A stretch of DNA of 64,000 nucleotides from Erpetoichthys calabaricus (lineage: Eukaryota; Chordata; Cladistia; Polypteriformes; Polypteridae). Below, in pieces: positions 45,801 to 57,189 of this stretch. The notes under the pieces are model-generated. The model worked only from the letters and a program-made list of their open reading frames with translations, had not been told where the DNA came from and made no database searches. Position 1 is the stretch's first letter. Each line of letters begins with the position of its first letter. Location: contig NC_041401.2 in NCBI RefSeq assembly GCF_900747795.2, forward strand, positions 1,084,823 to 1,148,822, given 5' to 3'. The translations under genes and the position numbers were made by a program.

Positions 45801-48662
45801 CTTTAACTCTTTGAGGGCTGATTATATTTTCCAAAAAACAATGGTTTTATTCAGAAATCAACATAAAACGTCTGTTGCTGCATGCTGTGGTATGAATGTG
45901 TGGCAGGCTTCGCATGGCTGGGACAGCAGCAGCGGTCACGGTCGCAGTGCATTATAATCTGGTTTCTACCTTTTATCATTGTTAAGTGGCAGTCCTCCCT
46001 GGCGAACACTGTCAGTACCACGACTAGCTGGGCACTGATCAGCTGAAGCTGGAACCTCACATTTGTTTTCGATCACTTGTATCAAAAACTGAGTCCGACA
46101 AGTCATAGTCCAATTCAGAGAAAATGGGCAAAGCGTCATCCACAGAGTATTTTGCTTTACGCATTCGCTTTGACCTCTTGCCAGATGTCAGTGCCATTTT
46201 TGCCGTTGTGTGCGCCTTGCTACTCACGAGAGCGCTGGGAATCTCAGTCAGACCAATGAATCTAACTTTCCTGCTAGCAACGAGAGTCCAACTAAAACGT
46301 AACGGTTGGTTTTGTCACAGTTTACAGTTGATTACCATCGTCAACGCCTCCTTTTGACAAAAGTCGACATCAGCCCTGAAAGAGTTAACATATCATTTGA
46401 TGAGGACAAAGTTCAGGAAAAACTGTAAAAAATGAAAACATAAGACAAAATACACAAAAAAGTGTGAGGCCCAAAACATAAATGAGAGGCCGAGCTCAGA
46501 AACACGGCATGCTGGCCACGTGCTGGCCTTGGCATCCCATCCAGCACTGCGTCCTGCTTTGTTCCTGGTGCTAGCAGGATTGGCTTTGGCACCCCATACC
46601 CGTCAACTGCAGTAGTGAATGTTGGGTGTTGGTGCAACAGGGAAAGGTGGCGGGCGGCTCTGCTGAGATAGAAAGAGCAGGTTCAGAAAATGGACGGGAC
46701 AAATGAGTGAACAGAACAGTGTTCTTCAGTGCCGGTGCCAATCCCTGAAGACCGAAGCCTTCACCGCGTCCACGTTTTCACAGCATCTCCTTGTGCTTTC
46801 TGTGCAGGAACTGAGCAAAGGCACATTGAGCTGACGGCCAGACAGGATCAGAGCAGTGGGTAAGCAAAGTTTCCTTTTGAATTGTCTCCCTTTCAGGTTG
46901 CACTTGACTGTGGAAGAAGAGTGCGCCCCAATGTTGAGTTACAAATGGAGGTCGTGTAACACTCGCTGTAGTGATTGGCACCCACATACCGAAGACAAAC
47001 CCGTTCCTGTGCTCCGGACGTCCTGAACGGCTGCAAGTGCTGATCCAGTGTGGACTTGCGGCCAGTTGTCCAGTTTGATGAGCAGCAGGAGATGCCGTAC
47101 GGGGGGTCGTTTTTAAAACAGCAGACAGGCGGAGTGGCGGCTCTGAGGTTAGGGATCTGCGCTGGCAATCGGAAGGTCGCTGGTTTGAATCCTGTAAATG
47201 GAACTCTGCTCTGTTGGGCCCCTGAGCAAGGTGGCCCTTAACCTGCAAATGCTGAGCGCTTTGAGTAGTGAGAAAAGCGCTATAGAAATATAAAGAATTA
47301 TTATTATTATTAAGTTACAGAGTTGAATGAATACAAGTAGCAGTTATTAGAATTCCATTAACATTTAAGGACCTTAACTTCCACTATGGCAGGGTGGGTA
47401 AGGGGGGAAGTCGTGCCAGTGCTGTGTTATTTAGCGATGTCATTCGGAGGGTCTTGTCTGAGTTTGCCTCAGTGCCCTCACATCCTGGGCGCCTTGCTCG
47501 TCTCCTGCATGCCAGTCTGGACTGGACTTGGCGGTGAACGTGGTTTGACTTATTCAAGTTCCTCAGATGTTTGCCCTGCTAGTGTTAGAATCCATTGCTT
47601 TCATCTGACCTTGCCCTGTTAATCTGTTTTTCAGCATCAGTTTTGGGGACCACCAAGCCGCCCCTAGGACGTCATCGGCACAGACATGGCAGGGATACTG
47701 CAGTTGCTGTCAGGTGCTCTACTGCAGCCTGGAGCAGGTAGGGTGGCATCTCTCACTTTCCTCCCAGTCAGCCTCGCTCGGTGTCCGCCTGCCAAAGCCA
47801 TCTTTTATTTTATGGAATGTGCGTTGGAGGTGCTTCACTTGGGACCTGATCTCAGTCATGGAGGTGGCTGGACGGGGAGGCCATCAGCTTGAGGTGACTG
47901 AAGGTTTGGGGACTCTTTGAATGCCATTTTAAATGTCTTGTTTTTATTGTTTCTCACTGTCGCAGCACATTTTGGGTAGCAGACATCGAGAGACCATTAG
48001 CAGCGGCAGGAGTAATGTGTCCACGAGTGGCCTTATGGAGCGCTTCCTCCAGGACGTCATGCACCATCACCCCTCCAGATACAAGGACAGCAGGTACCCG
48101 CTTGGCTATTGCAGGATTCTGTGAATGGTGTGCGAGATCTGCCGTTAAATCTCAAATTCTGACTTACGAGTTTCACTGGCGTCTGATCACATTTGAACTT
48201 TGGCCCTACTTGCACGCTTTTCTAGCGATAAGACCCTCTGCAGGCATTGAGAGTTCTTAACTGAGCTGTTCTAGACGTCCATAGGTGAAATAGAAACCAC
48301 AACCACAAAATGTGCACACAAGGAAACACAGACTGGAGGAAACAAAGCATGATGGACATAAATGGCATCCAGACAAAGTCTACACCTGTCAGCAACATCC
48401 CTGGGGGTCCGTGGTCAGCCATGACAGACAAAGTCAGACCCCCTCACAGTCCTAGGGGGGCTTGGCCAACTGCCTCCTCCTACTGGCCATTCCTCACTCT
48501 TACACACTGGAAGATGGTGCCGTGTCCTGAAGAGCGAGCCCTTCCATCCTTGGATTGTCCTGATGGCTGTCCGATGGAAATAGAGCTGCGGTATCAAGGA
48601 GTGAGTGAGAAGATAAATGGAACAGAGAAGGCTTAGTGAATTTCCCATTGGGATTAATAAAG

Positions 48663-48752
<90 letters not shown>

Positions 48753-51489
48753 AATAACAATAATAATACGTTTTATTTATATAGCGCCTTTTCCATGCTC
48801 AAGGCACTTAATTATCTTGTAATTACTGGACTTGTGGTTTCATGCAGATGCCCAATACAGCTAATCAGCAGCTCTTATCAGACTACAAGTCTATAGCTTG
48901 AGACCAGATTGGGTTTGGGGGGACCCTGGAGCTAAAAGCCTGACCTTCTCTGTGACTTTATTAGTCTTCAGGAGGCTAGCACCTTGAGATCTTGAAGTGC
49001 GTCTTTTATGTTGACGTTCTCCCTGTTGTTCCAGGCTCTCCGATCTCCCTGTTCTCTTCCTAATCCGTTTTTGTTTAAGAACGTCTGCTGTCTGTCCGTG
49101 CTCTGCTTTGCCCACTCATACCATTGACTCCCAGTATCGCTTGTTGTCCTCCTCCAAATGTCTAGTCTCTGGCCTCTGTTCTTGTAATCCTCTCCCCTCG
49201 ATGTCAGTTTGGCTCACGGGCCTCTCTCCTTCTACTTCATCTGCCTAGATGACCAGATTCCTCAATGGGAAACTCTGAATTATCGACAAACTTCATTAAA
49301 GTCCCTTCAGAGAGCCTGCACTGCTATCCACAAGCGCCATGTGATCAGGCGTTGAACTTCGGCCTACACTCCTGTTTTGCTTTTTTCCCCCTTAGCTCTT
49401 GCGTATTCTGCTCCTTGTCGTCTTTCCGGTCTGTCAGTATTTTATTACGGCCTGAAATTCTACTTCTTCTAGATCTGCCCCCCCCCCACATCTCATGTTT
49501 TACTAACAGTACTGTGTATCTGTTCAGGTCGTCTTGCTGCTAAACGTCTCTTTTGATTAACGGTGAAAATCCCACAAGACTGTTACAAATGATAATTGGA
49601 CATCTTCATTTTACAATTTATTACACGTGGAGTTCTGTGCTCCTCAGATTAACAAATCATCAATAAAAACTGCCGAGTGGGTCAACCTCCGTTCAGTTCT
49701 GCTGCTCCTTTGGGTTAGTGCAGTGCACCCCGACTCAGACAGGTGAGGGGGGCACAGGTTCTGTTATAGACATTCTTTACAAGTCTGCTTAGTTTACAGT
49801 TTTATAAATCTACATGTACTGTGGGTACAGAAAAGAATCCCCCCCCCCCTTGAAACATTCCCATTTTTTTTTGATTCACAGCCTTAAATGTAAACACAAA
49901 CTCCGATTTCTTCCCAGCTTTACTTACTTAATGCCACCTCTAACATCCAAGTGAAAGAAATCACAGCTACAGTTCAGAAAAATTATAAAAAAATAAAAAA
50001 CAAGAAATCCTGAGATGAATAAAGGACCCCCCCTCCCAAACTCCATCAGGTGTCAGTGCCCCCCATTTCCATTGCGGTTACTGGCTGTGCTCAATTGTAA
50101 TGAGTGTAATTAGTGAAGCTGTTCCTGGCTCATTCATTCCCTTGCTTGGCAGTGCCACTGACAGCACACAACTGACTATGGCTGGCAAGACACTTTCAGA
50201 AGATCTCAGGGAGAGAGTTGTGGACAGACATAAGGCAGGAGATGGAAACAAAAACATGTCAAAGGCTTTATCAATCCCAAGGAGCTCAGTAAAATCCATC
50301 ATAAAGACGTGTTTGGTGCGACTAGGACCCTCCAAACTGGATGGAAGAGCAAGGAGGTAACTGGTAAGAAAGGCGGCCGAGAGGCCAATGGCCACTTTGA
50401 AGGAGTTACAGGATTTGATGGCACAGAGTGGTCAATAATGGTGTGCATGTGACAACAATTTCACAAGCGCTCCACCATTGTGGCTTGTTCAAGAGGGTCG
50501 CACTTCTCAAGAAAGGCCACATTAAGGCTTGTTTGAGCTTTCCCAGAATGCACCTTGAAGATTCTGATGCCAAGTGGTCAGAGGAGATCAAAATCCAACT
50601 ATTTGGCCTCAACACCAAATGGTCTACCAATGCAGCTCACCATCCACAACACACCATACCGACAGTAAAGCTTGGAGGGGGCAGCATCCTGTTGTGGGGG
50701 GCCTGGGGCTCTTGTTAGGGTAGAAGGAAAAATGGATGGGGCAAAATACCATCAAATTCTTGAGGAAAACCTGCTACCCTCTGCCAGAAAGTTGAAGATG
50801 GGCAGAATGTTCACCTTTCAACACAACGACGACCCAAAGCACACAGCAAAATGGACCACACAGGGGCTGAAGGAGAAAAAAAGTGAATGTCCTGGTGTGG
50901 TCAGTCAGAGCCCAGAGCTAAATCACAGTGAAGATCTGTGGAAAGATCTGAAGATAGCAGACCACCAACGCTCACCATCCAATGTGACCGAACTTGAACA
51001 GTTAAACTGTAAAGAAGAGTGGGGGGCAAATATTGAGTGGGCTCAATCTAGGTGTGCAAAGCTGATAGCCCTGAGTCTGTTGACCCCCCCTTTTACTTTA
51101 ATGACAGAGAAGAATCAACAAAATGACATTTACACTGGGGGGCTGATCTTTTACTAATCTTAGTTGGTCTTTTTGATTTTTTATAATTCTTCTGAACTGT
51201 AGCTGTGATTTCTTTCACTTGGATGTTCAGAGGTGGCATTGAGTAAGTAAAAAAAAAAAATATTAGTTTGTGTTTTCATTTAAGGCTGCAAAGCAAAAAA
51301 AAATGGGAATATTTTGAGGGGGGGGGGTTCTTTTCTATACCCACTGTAAATGTAGATTTACAAAACTGTAAACTAAGCAGACTTGTAAAGAATGTCTATA
51401 ACAGAACCCACACACCCCTCACCTGTCTGAATTGGGGTGGAAAGCAAATAAAATGGGAATACTTCAAAGGGGGGATTCTTTCCTATACC

Positions 51490-51523
<34 letters not shown>

Positions 51524-54500
51524 CCAGCATCACGTCCAAACAGCTGGAGCGATTTTCATGAAACTTGGTACACGTTTCTCATTGGTCGATTACAAATACC
51601 GTAGGGTGAAATCAACCCTAACCCACCCCCTTCTCACTTGCAGTCTTGTATGCCTGTTATCATCCAGTTGACACTCAGAACGACCACCAGAGGGCGAACT
51701 GGAGGTGACTGCCAGCATTCTTTATGTTTGAGCTCCACCACCACGCCCGCCTGTTGCTTTTCAAATGAAATCGAGTTGGCCAATTCCGAGCGTCAACTGG
51801 ATGCTGACATACGTACAAGACCACAAGACAAGCACATTAGTGAGTCTTCATTGTTTAATTTATTTTTATTTTAAAAATTTTTTTTTTATTATTATTATAT
51901 TTTTCTCAAACAATTAAAAACGGTACACTTTATTTTCCTCCCGCGGGTATTTCAGCTATGTTAGCTAGTACTCAGTAAAGAATTGGACACCCAAAGAGCT
52001 AAGTAAGTAGGGCCTCAGCCGTGTAAAGCTCGATATGTAAGAAGAAAGACTTTGAAATGACCTGGAAGCCATTGTAAGGGTGCCGGCACAGGGGTCATGT
52101 GGCCTGATTTCTCAGTAGTTGTGAGGATTCTTGCAGCAATGTTTGAATGAGCTGAAAGCTCCATGAAGAAGGGCCTGTGAGTGACACCTGGCAGTATTCA
52201 GGCCTACTAGGACTAGGGCTTCACATCCTCCATTGTTAGTTAGCAGCTGTCTTCATTATCAAGTACTAGCTGAAATACCCAGCATTGCCCGGGAGGAAAA
52301 TAAAGTGTTTTTTTGTTTTTTTTTAATTGTTTGAGAAACTTTAAAATTAAAAATAAATTAACAGACAATGAAGACTCACTAATGTGCTTGTCTTGCGGTC
52401 TTGTATGTATCTTATCATCCAGTTGACACTTGGAAACGGCCAACTTGATTTAATTTCAAAAGCAGCAGACGCCTGGGCAGTGGTGGCGCTCAGACATAAA
52501 GAATGCTGGCAGTCGCCTCCAGTTCGCCCTCTGGTGGTCGTTCTGAGTGTCAACTGGATGATAACAGGCATACAAGACCACACCATCACCCAGAAGGGGG
52601 TGGGTTAGGGCTGATTTCACCCTGCAGTATTTTAAGTTGACCAATGAGGAACATGTGTACCAAGTTTCATGAAATTCTCTCCAGCCATTCAGACTTGATG
52701 CTGGAACACGAACACACACACACACACACACAGACACACACATTGACTTTTATAGATAGATAGATTGATTTTAGGCTGCTGTTGTAATGTGTGTTTTAAA
52801 AGCCTGAGCCGTGTGCAGACTCGCTCAAACCAACGTTTAGACCTACCAAGGTCAGAAGTGACCGGGTCTGGTGGTCACTCACAATTCCCCAGTAAGAGAA
52901 TTTCTGTGTTTCTTCCCCCCAAACTCAAACACAATTGATGAAACTAACTGTCCACCCACTCTGAACCCCCTGACAGCATAGGTGAGGTGTCAGAAAGGAG
53001 GATATGGCGGCGTGTCTGTCCTCTGCATACAAGTGACGTTATCTCCTGGTGTCAAGTGAACGCCATGATGGACTGAGTCCTTAAGGTCACCATATCTAAT
53101 GACGGAGGACTGTGGACACTTCTGACCAAACTTGACTTGATGAATACGAAGTCCACCACACTGGAATGAGGCCTGGCGGCCTGACCTCCTGTTCAAGCCA
53201 TGTCACAGCGTCGAGTGGCCTGCTGGTATTGATGGCTGCACTTTAATCTGACCAGTAACGGCTCTCTGGGTTTTCTCTTCCAGGCCCACACATGCAGATC
53301 TCCCTTCTCTGAGTTCTCCACTGATGCCGAAGGAAGATCTTTCCGACATCGTGCTGGTGTCTGAGGCAGACCAGGAGACCATGGCAACGAGAGAGGAGAT
53401 GCCAAGCACCGATGACGAGTCCACTGAGCAGCCGGAGCCGAAGGAGAGACGCCCTCCACCTGGCCACGTACCGTCCACACGCCTCCCCGCAGCCTCGAGG
53501 GCACAGCCTGCGCCAAGTGTGCCCGGTGCAGGACTTCACTCGACCACTTTTAAAGGGAATTCACCTACTCAGGGCTTCCTTCACAGGACTAGTATCCGAG
53601 CGAGGAGCCCACTGACTCGGCACCATGTGCCTTGTACGTCTCAAATGGCTGGCACCGGGCCGTGTGTCCCATGTGATTCAGGTGTGCAGGTCAAGCGCGG
53701 GGCGGCGGAAGAAGCCGACAGTTCCGGAGCTCAGGGAGTAGCGAGGCTCGTAGCGCAGGCGCACCTCAGGGAAGTGAGGACAGAGGACACCGTGCAGGGC
53801 AAGGGGGACACGATTGGGGAGACGATAGAGAAGGTCATCCAGGAGTACTGCTACGGCGTAGCCCAAGAGGAAGAGGGGGCCTTCCATTTTGTTCTCAACT
53901 CGCTCACCAAGCCAGGGAACTTTTCCATCTCTGGCTCCAGTACCGAGTGGGACGTTCCCGTCAAGTTTGACACGGAGCCGCCCAAGTCGGAGGTCTTGGA
54001 CCTTGAAGCTCTCAAAGAAGTCCGGGTCAACCTCGAAGACAAGCTTTATGAAAGCCAGCTCTACTCTGTGCTGCACCTTCCTCCGCAAAGCAAGGAGGAG
54101 AGCGTCGATGCGGTTAAGGAGGAGATCCTGCCCCCGCTGCCACATATACCACCCTCCTTCGTGGGCAAGACATGGTCACAGGTCATGTATGAGGATGACC
54201 TGAAGATCGAGGCGCTAGTGCGGGAGTTCAGGAGCGGCCATTTCCGCTGCTACTTTCAGAGCGACTCGCGCAGCGACTACAAGGAGGAGCCGCACACCAG
54301 TGGCAAGGCGCTGTCGGACGCCGGTGACGCCCATGCCACCGACGATCACAACTCCTCCGTCTTCCTCCCAGTGTCCCAACCCGAACCGGCAAAAAGGCCG
54401 GCTAAAAGAAAGTGGCGTATGGCATCCCGGTGCCAGGTGGTCAAAGTCAGTCACAGCACTCAGACGAGTGTGCTCAGCTACCCCGTGCTGAAGAGGAGAG

Positions 54501-55432
54501 TGACGAGAAAAGACACGGGCCACGTAGCCGACGAGACGCCGGAGGTAAAGACGCGCCTGTGCGCGCTCAAGCTGCCCGAGGCCTACAACAAGATCATGAG
54601 TCCCCTGCAGCCCAAGACCCTGGTCTACGTCCTCTCCTCTCCAGACAGAGCTGCCTGCCCGGCCAAACCTCCCGACTCGCTGAAAACGAGACGCAAACGC
54701 CGCTCGGTAGACAGCGAGAGCGCCGTCCGCTACAAGTACAAGAAGACCCCGCTCAAGTACTACGACCCCCTGACCAACAGGATTCTGAAAAGCCTCCCCA
54801 AGGGCTTGGTGCTATGCAAGGCCAAAAAGCCTGCCCACGTGCGGCAGCTCTTCCGGAGCCTGAGCCCGGACACGAACAAAGAGCCGAGGGAAAGCGATGG
54901 CTCCTCCAAAGGCAAGGCCAACAGCTCCTCGGGGCTCTGTGGCACGATGGGCTCCTCGGCTCGCAGTGCCAGCCTCTCGGAGCGCGGCTCCTCCACCTCC
55001 GCCCTCGCAGACAGGTTTCCTCTGTGCCCCTTGACTCTGCCCACGTCCTGTGCCACCGGGCCCTTTAATCTGAGCCCCGTGACCACAAGCTACAGGAATG
55101 CTAGGCCAGAGCGACCTTCGGAAGAGGAAGAGGGAGTGAGGAAGAAAGATCAACAAACGGACGGAGTCGGGCACAAGCGGGTGCAGGCCCGGAAGGCGGG
55201 CAGGACCTGCGTGACGTCGGCAGAGTCACCCGGCGAGGCGAGAGCTGCTGCCCGAAGCACACGTCGATGCCCGCGCTTAAGGAGCAGCCCCCCGACCTCC
55301 CTGCGTCCTCGTCCCAGGCAGCCCGCGGCGGAGAGCTGCCAACGCAGGCAGTCGCCCCGCGTGAAGAGCGGCTTGACTCTCAGGTCGTCCTTACGTCCGA
55401 GGGGACGGGTGACACGCAGCGCTAGGCGCTGA
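41014..55432 (+). CDS. ZDBF2: ZDBF2, DBF4-type zinc finger protein, five coding exons
   Basis: Coding exons 41014–41065, 46808–46859, 47635–47737, 47966–48093 and 53284–55432 all have GT/AG ends and join in one frame to 827 residues. Residues 57–76 form the DBF4-type zinc finger: GYC-x2-C (Cys57, Cys60) at the end of exon 3 and H-x5-H (His70, His76) at the start of exon 4. Then follow LMERFLQDVMHHHPSRYKDS and RPTHADLPSLSSPLMPKEDL, conserved after the finger. The large last exon has a block near residue 500 (KVSHSTQTSVLSYPVLKRR), KLPEAYNKIMSPLQPKTLVY and KYKKTPLKYYDPLTNRILKS (near 595). The human protein is over 2,300 residues, so this one is short. Molecular function is little known; the finger type in DBF4 supports binding to a protein partner. 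The first two exons rest on splice signals, phase and position; the rest is firm. Confidence 0.9.
41445..42092. mobile_element. piggyBac-like non-autonomous element, copy 1
   Basis: TTAA at 41441–41444 and 42093–42096 flank ends CTCTTTGAAGGCTGA and TCTGCCCTGAAAGAG, which are inverted repeats. TTAA targets define piggyBac. A 90-codon minus-strand frame inside is not clearly a transposase part. About 650 bases; non-autonomous. Confidence 0.9.
42578..44689. mobile_element. pogo/Tigger-type MITE filled by a CT repeat
   Basis: The ends are CAGTGGAACCTCTGGTCACG and, reversed, CAGTGGAACCTCGGGTCATG, each next to TA (42576–42577 and 44690–44691), the Tc1/mariner target. The CAGT start suits the pogo/Tigger branch. 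Only about 40 bases on the left and 150 on the right are ordinary MITE sequence; the rest is the CT array. No transposase is present. Confidence 0.88.
42635..44532. repeat. 1.9-kb CT-rich (TCTC)n array
   Basis: Almost pure pyrimidine on the plus strand, with single G or A at irregular places. A longer pattern (GCTCACTCTATCTCTCTCTC then TTGCTCTCTCTC) recurs many times, for example near 42968, 43474, 43847 and 44165. Because C/T strings cannot form stop codons, all three plus frames stay open for about 650 codons (Leu/Ser repeats). These are not genes. Confidence 0.97.
44700..45806. other. ZDBF2 intron 1 sequence; repeat tail at about 44990–45045
   Basis: CCCATTGTGGCACTTCTTGT with TACACAAAAATAAATTGTAT is a short repeat tail, also partly present at about 63655. 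Nothing else is recognised. Confidence 0.5.
45807..46384. mobile_element. piggyBac-like non-autonomous element, copy 2
   Basis: TTAA at 45803–45806 and 46385–46388 flank CTCTTTGAGGGCTGA and TCAGCCCTGAAAGAG (perfect 15-bp inverted ends). The interior lines up with copy 1 in the same direction (for example GCGTCATCCACAGAGTATTT against GCGTCATCCACAAAGTATTT) with short gaps. Confidence 0.93.
47131..47312 (+). mobile_element. tRNA-derived SINE with L2-type tail
   Basis: Head GTGGCGGCTCTGAGGTTAGG, B box GGTTTGAATCCTG, then a body and the tail GCTTTGAGTAGTGAGAAAAG with GCGCTATAGAAATATAAAG and a TTA repeat. Same tail as at 20272. Confidence 0.85.
48640..48815. repeat. LINE tail, (TATC)n array and reversed L2 tail
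   Basis: TTTCCCATTGGGATTAATAA AGTATC is a LINE 3′ tail; it runs into about 22 TATC units (48662–48750). After a short gap the reversed L2/SINE tail TTATTTATATAGCGCCTTTT follows (about 48770–48790). Confidence 0.85.
49734..51492 (+). mobile_element. Tc1-like transposon with long IR/DR-type ends
   Basis: Long inverted repeats (about 49734–49900 and 51250–51425) bracket a broken transposase: HTH part at 50178–50360 (LSEDLRERVVDRHKAG) and catalytic part at 50428–51157 (WSEEIKIQLFG with Glu in place of the first Asp, then FQHNDDPKHTA, then SPELNHSEDLWKDLK). On the right a second copy of the terminal motif (ATGGGAATACTTC...TTCTTTCCTATACCCAC, to 51492) lies outside the first, like the paired transposase sites of IR/DR elements. 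The matching outer site on the left is missing. The frame is broken at least once between the two parts and again within the second. Confidence 0.88.
51493..51968 (+). mobile_element. non-autonomous Helitron, copy 1
   Basis: It begins in a (GT)n run, then TTCCAGCATCACGTCCAAAC, and ends GGTATTTCAGCTATGTTAGC TAG|T at 51968. The usual start before the GT run is absent; the run joins the Tc1 end directly. It has a CTCF-like core CCACCAGAGGGCGAACTGG at about 51680. Confidence 0.8.
51969..52265. repeat. spacer with a dispersed repeat fragment
   Basis: Between the two Helitron copies, 52005–52170 (GACCTGGAAGCCATTGTAAG, GATTCTTGCAGCAATGTTTG) resembles a repeat common in fish genomes. The family is not certain. 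Confidence 0.4.
52266..52764 (-). mobile_element. non-autonomous Helitron, copy 2, inverted
   Basis: On the minus strand: A|TCTATCTATAAAAGTCAATG start near 52764 (exact base uncertain), GT run, body equal to copy 1, and end AATGCTGGGTATTTCAGCTAG|T at 52266. The two copies face each other and form a large imperfect palindrome. Confidence 0.85.
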
Positions 55433-55583
55433 GGAGTGCCAGATCTCAGGAATGTGACATTGACAAAAGCAATCTGGGGGGGGGGGGGGGGGGGTCTTCA
55501 GCTGGGGTCTCTTTTCTATTTAACAAACCTGTTTTTAACTGTACAGTGGAATCTGTTTGTATCGGTGGGGGGGGGGGGGTTTA

Positions 55584-55589
55584 ATTAAA
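55584..55589 (+). terminator. ZDBF2: ZDBF2 polyadenylation signal candidate
   Basis: ATTAAA, 151 bases after the stop codon. It is the nearest signal variant; the true site is not proven. Confidence 0.35.
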
Positions 55590-55599
55590 AAACCTTGTG

Positions 55600-57180
55600 C
55601 TTCCATTGGCCTCTCGTATGTGCCAAACGTCATGGCTGCGGGCGCTCGCTTCCTGCCATTCACGATTTCACAAAGTGTGCACTGGCCGTCCTCTCATCAA
55701 TTAATCATTCCATGTGGGGCCATGCAGGCTCGGCCACTCCCGGGCGCGTCATGAAAAATTCATGGCATGCTGGACGTGTGGCCCTAGCCGGCCTTTGGAG
55801 GGGCGTTGCCCTTGTGCGTGGCATGGCGGTCTGCCATGTCCTTGGAGACTAAAGCCCCCTGCGAGTGCAGCGTATGTGCAAGCTTCACCTGTGCCACCTG
55901 ACGTCTGTGGCAGATCTTCCTGCGTTGGGGGGCTGGCAGCGGTGTGGTGATGCGGGTCTGTGCCGCGGTGCGCTGCTTCTTTGCCCGTTCTGCAGCAGTT
56001 GCTGCTTTTGCTGAGAGTGTGCGAGTGAGATTTGCTGAGTGTGCACATGGCGGCGGGCAGGCGGCAGATCGATGAGTGGCGCTCAGGGCCGCCGTTCAGC
56101 TGCTCTTTTCTAGTCTTTGCTGCATTAACAAGTAAATGAATTGATGGGGGAGTGGGAACGGGTAGAGCTGCTGGCAAATGGGGGGCATCGTGCCCGTAGT
56201 GGCACTGAACAGCAGTCTTTTCATCATTTACTTTTGATGGGAACGTGCCCTTCTCCCACGGGTCATCTGCAAGTGCCAGCCTCCATGACAGGGGACATAT
56301 TTGGCATCACATTGTCACGCCTCCAAATGTGAGGGCCCTACTGCTAGTGGCCAGCGCCCGTCCTTTAGACTTCTTTAAAGAGCCCAGCAGGACATGTGAC
56401 TCCCATGACATTGTGCCATAACCAACGGGTGCATGTAACAGAAAGATGTGGTTTCAAAACAAAAATTCAACTGGCATTGCCCAGAAATTCCTCTTGCCAT
56501 GAAGTCAAGCATGGGCCCAAAACTGAGCAGCGCCACGGGTGAAGCTGCAAGAGCAAAGCACAAGCGGTGGCTTTTCAATCGCATTGAGTGACAAAGGCAG
56601 TCGGCAACTCGGGAGAAAATCCTGCCAGTTAACACAAAACCTTTACTCGGGCATCCAAAATCTGAGGGCATATTGGAAAGTGTGGTGCCAATCAGTGGCG
56701 GTGAATGAGAGCAAACCTAATATAGTGCCTTTCCATGGTGGCCTGTGCTGCTTCACAAGGTGCCATCACTGTTGTTTCTACGATGGCACTAAAACGTGTC
56801 ACCTTGTGGCTTTTCATGGTGGACACAACCCTGAGTCCTTCATATGTGACACACTGATGGAGGCGTCACTCACGGTGGCCATCTGATGTACAGCATGAAG
56901 TGCCACTACCTCAGGGTCCTTTACCAGACCACTCATTCTGTGAATCTGCAGGCAGGCAGGGACTGAGCATGAGGCCCAAAGTACGTTTTATGTAGCGCCT
57001 TTCATAGTGTGGATTTCAGTGTCCTCCCTGGGGGTCATTTAGAAGGGCTGACCCCCCCGTTACATTCACACCATGAACCCCCTTTGTCATCTTTCATCCA
57101 CAGCCAGGGCTGCCCTGGAGGTCTGTGGACCTGATGATTGCAATTTAACGTGGAGGCGCAGCAGGGTCGCTAAGTTTTGT
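55600..57180. other. intergenic between ZDBF2 and ADAM23
   Basis: No gene is supported. Short L2-tail-like pieces (TATAGTGCCTTTCCATGGTG at about 56721, TGTAGCGCCTTTCATAGTGT at about 56992) are present. Confidence 0.5.
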
Positions 57181-57189
57181 GACGGGCCG

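Noticed and set aside
47131-47210. tRNA gene
   Set aside because: The A and B boxes are parts of a SINE head followed by an L2-type tail, and no cloverleaf can be completed; the same holds for 19975–20092 and 59190–59280.
47686-47892. Frame starting MAGILQLLSG
   Set aside because: It overlaps the ZDBF2 zinc-finger exon in another phase; the GYC-x2-C frame continues correctly across the intron.
53200-53540. Minus-strand frames over the start of ZDBF2 exon 5
   Set aside because: They are shadows of the coding exon with no domain.
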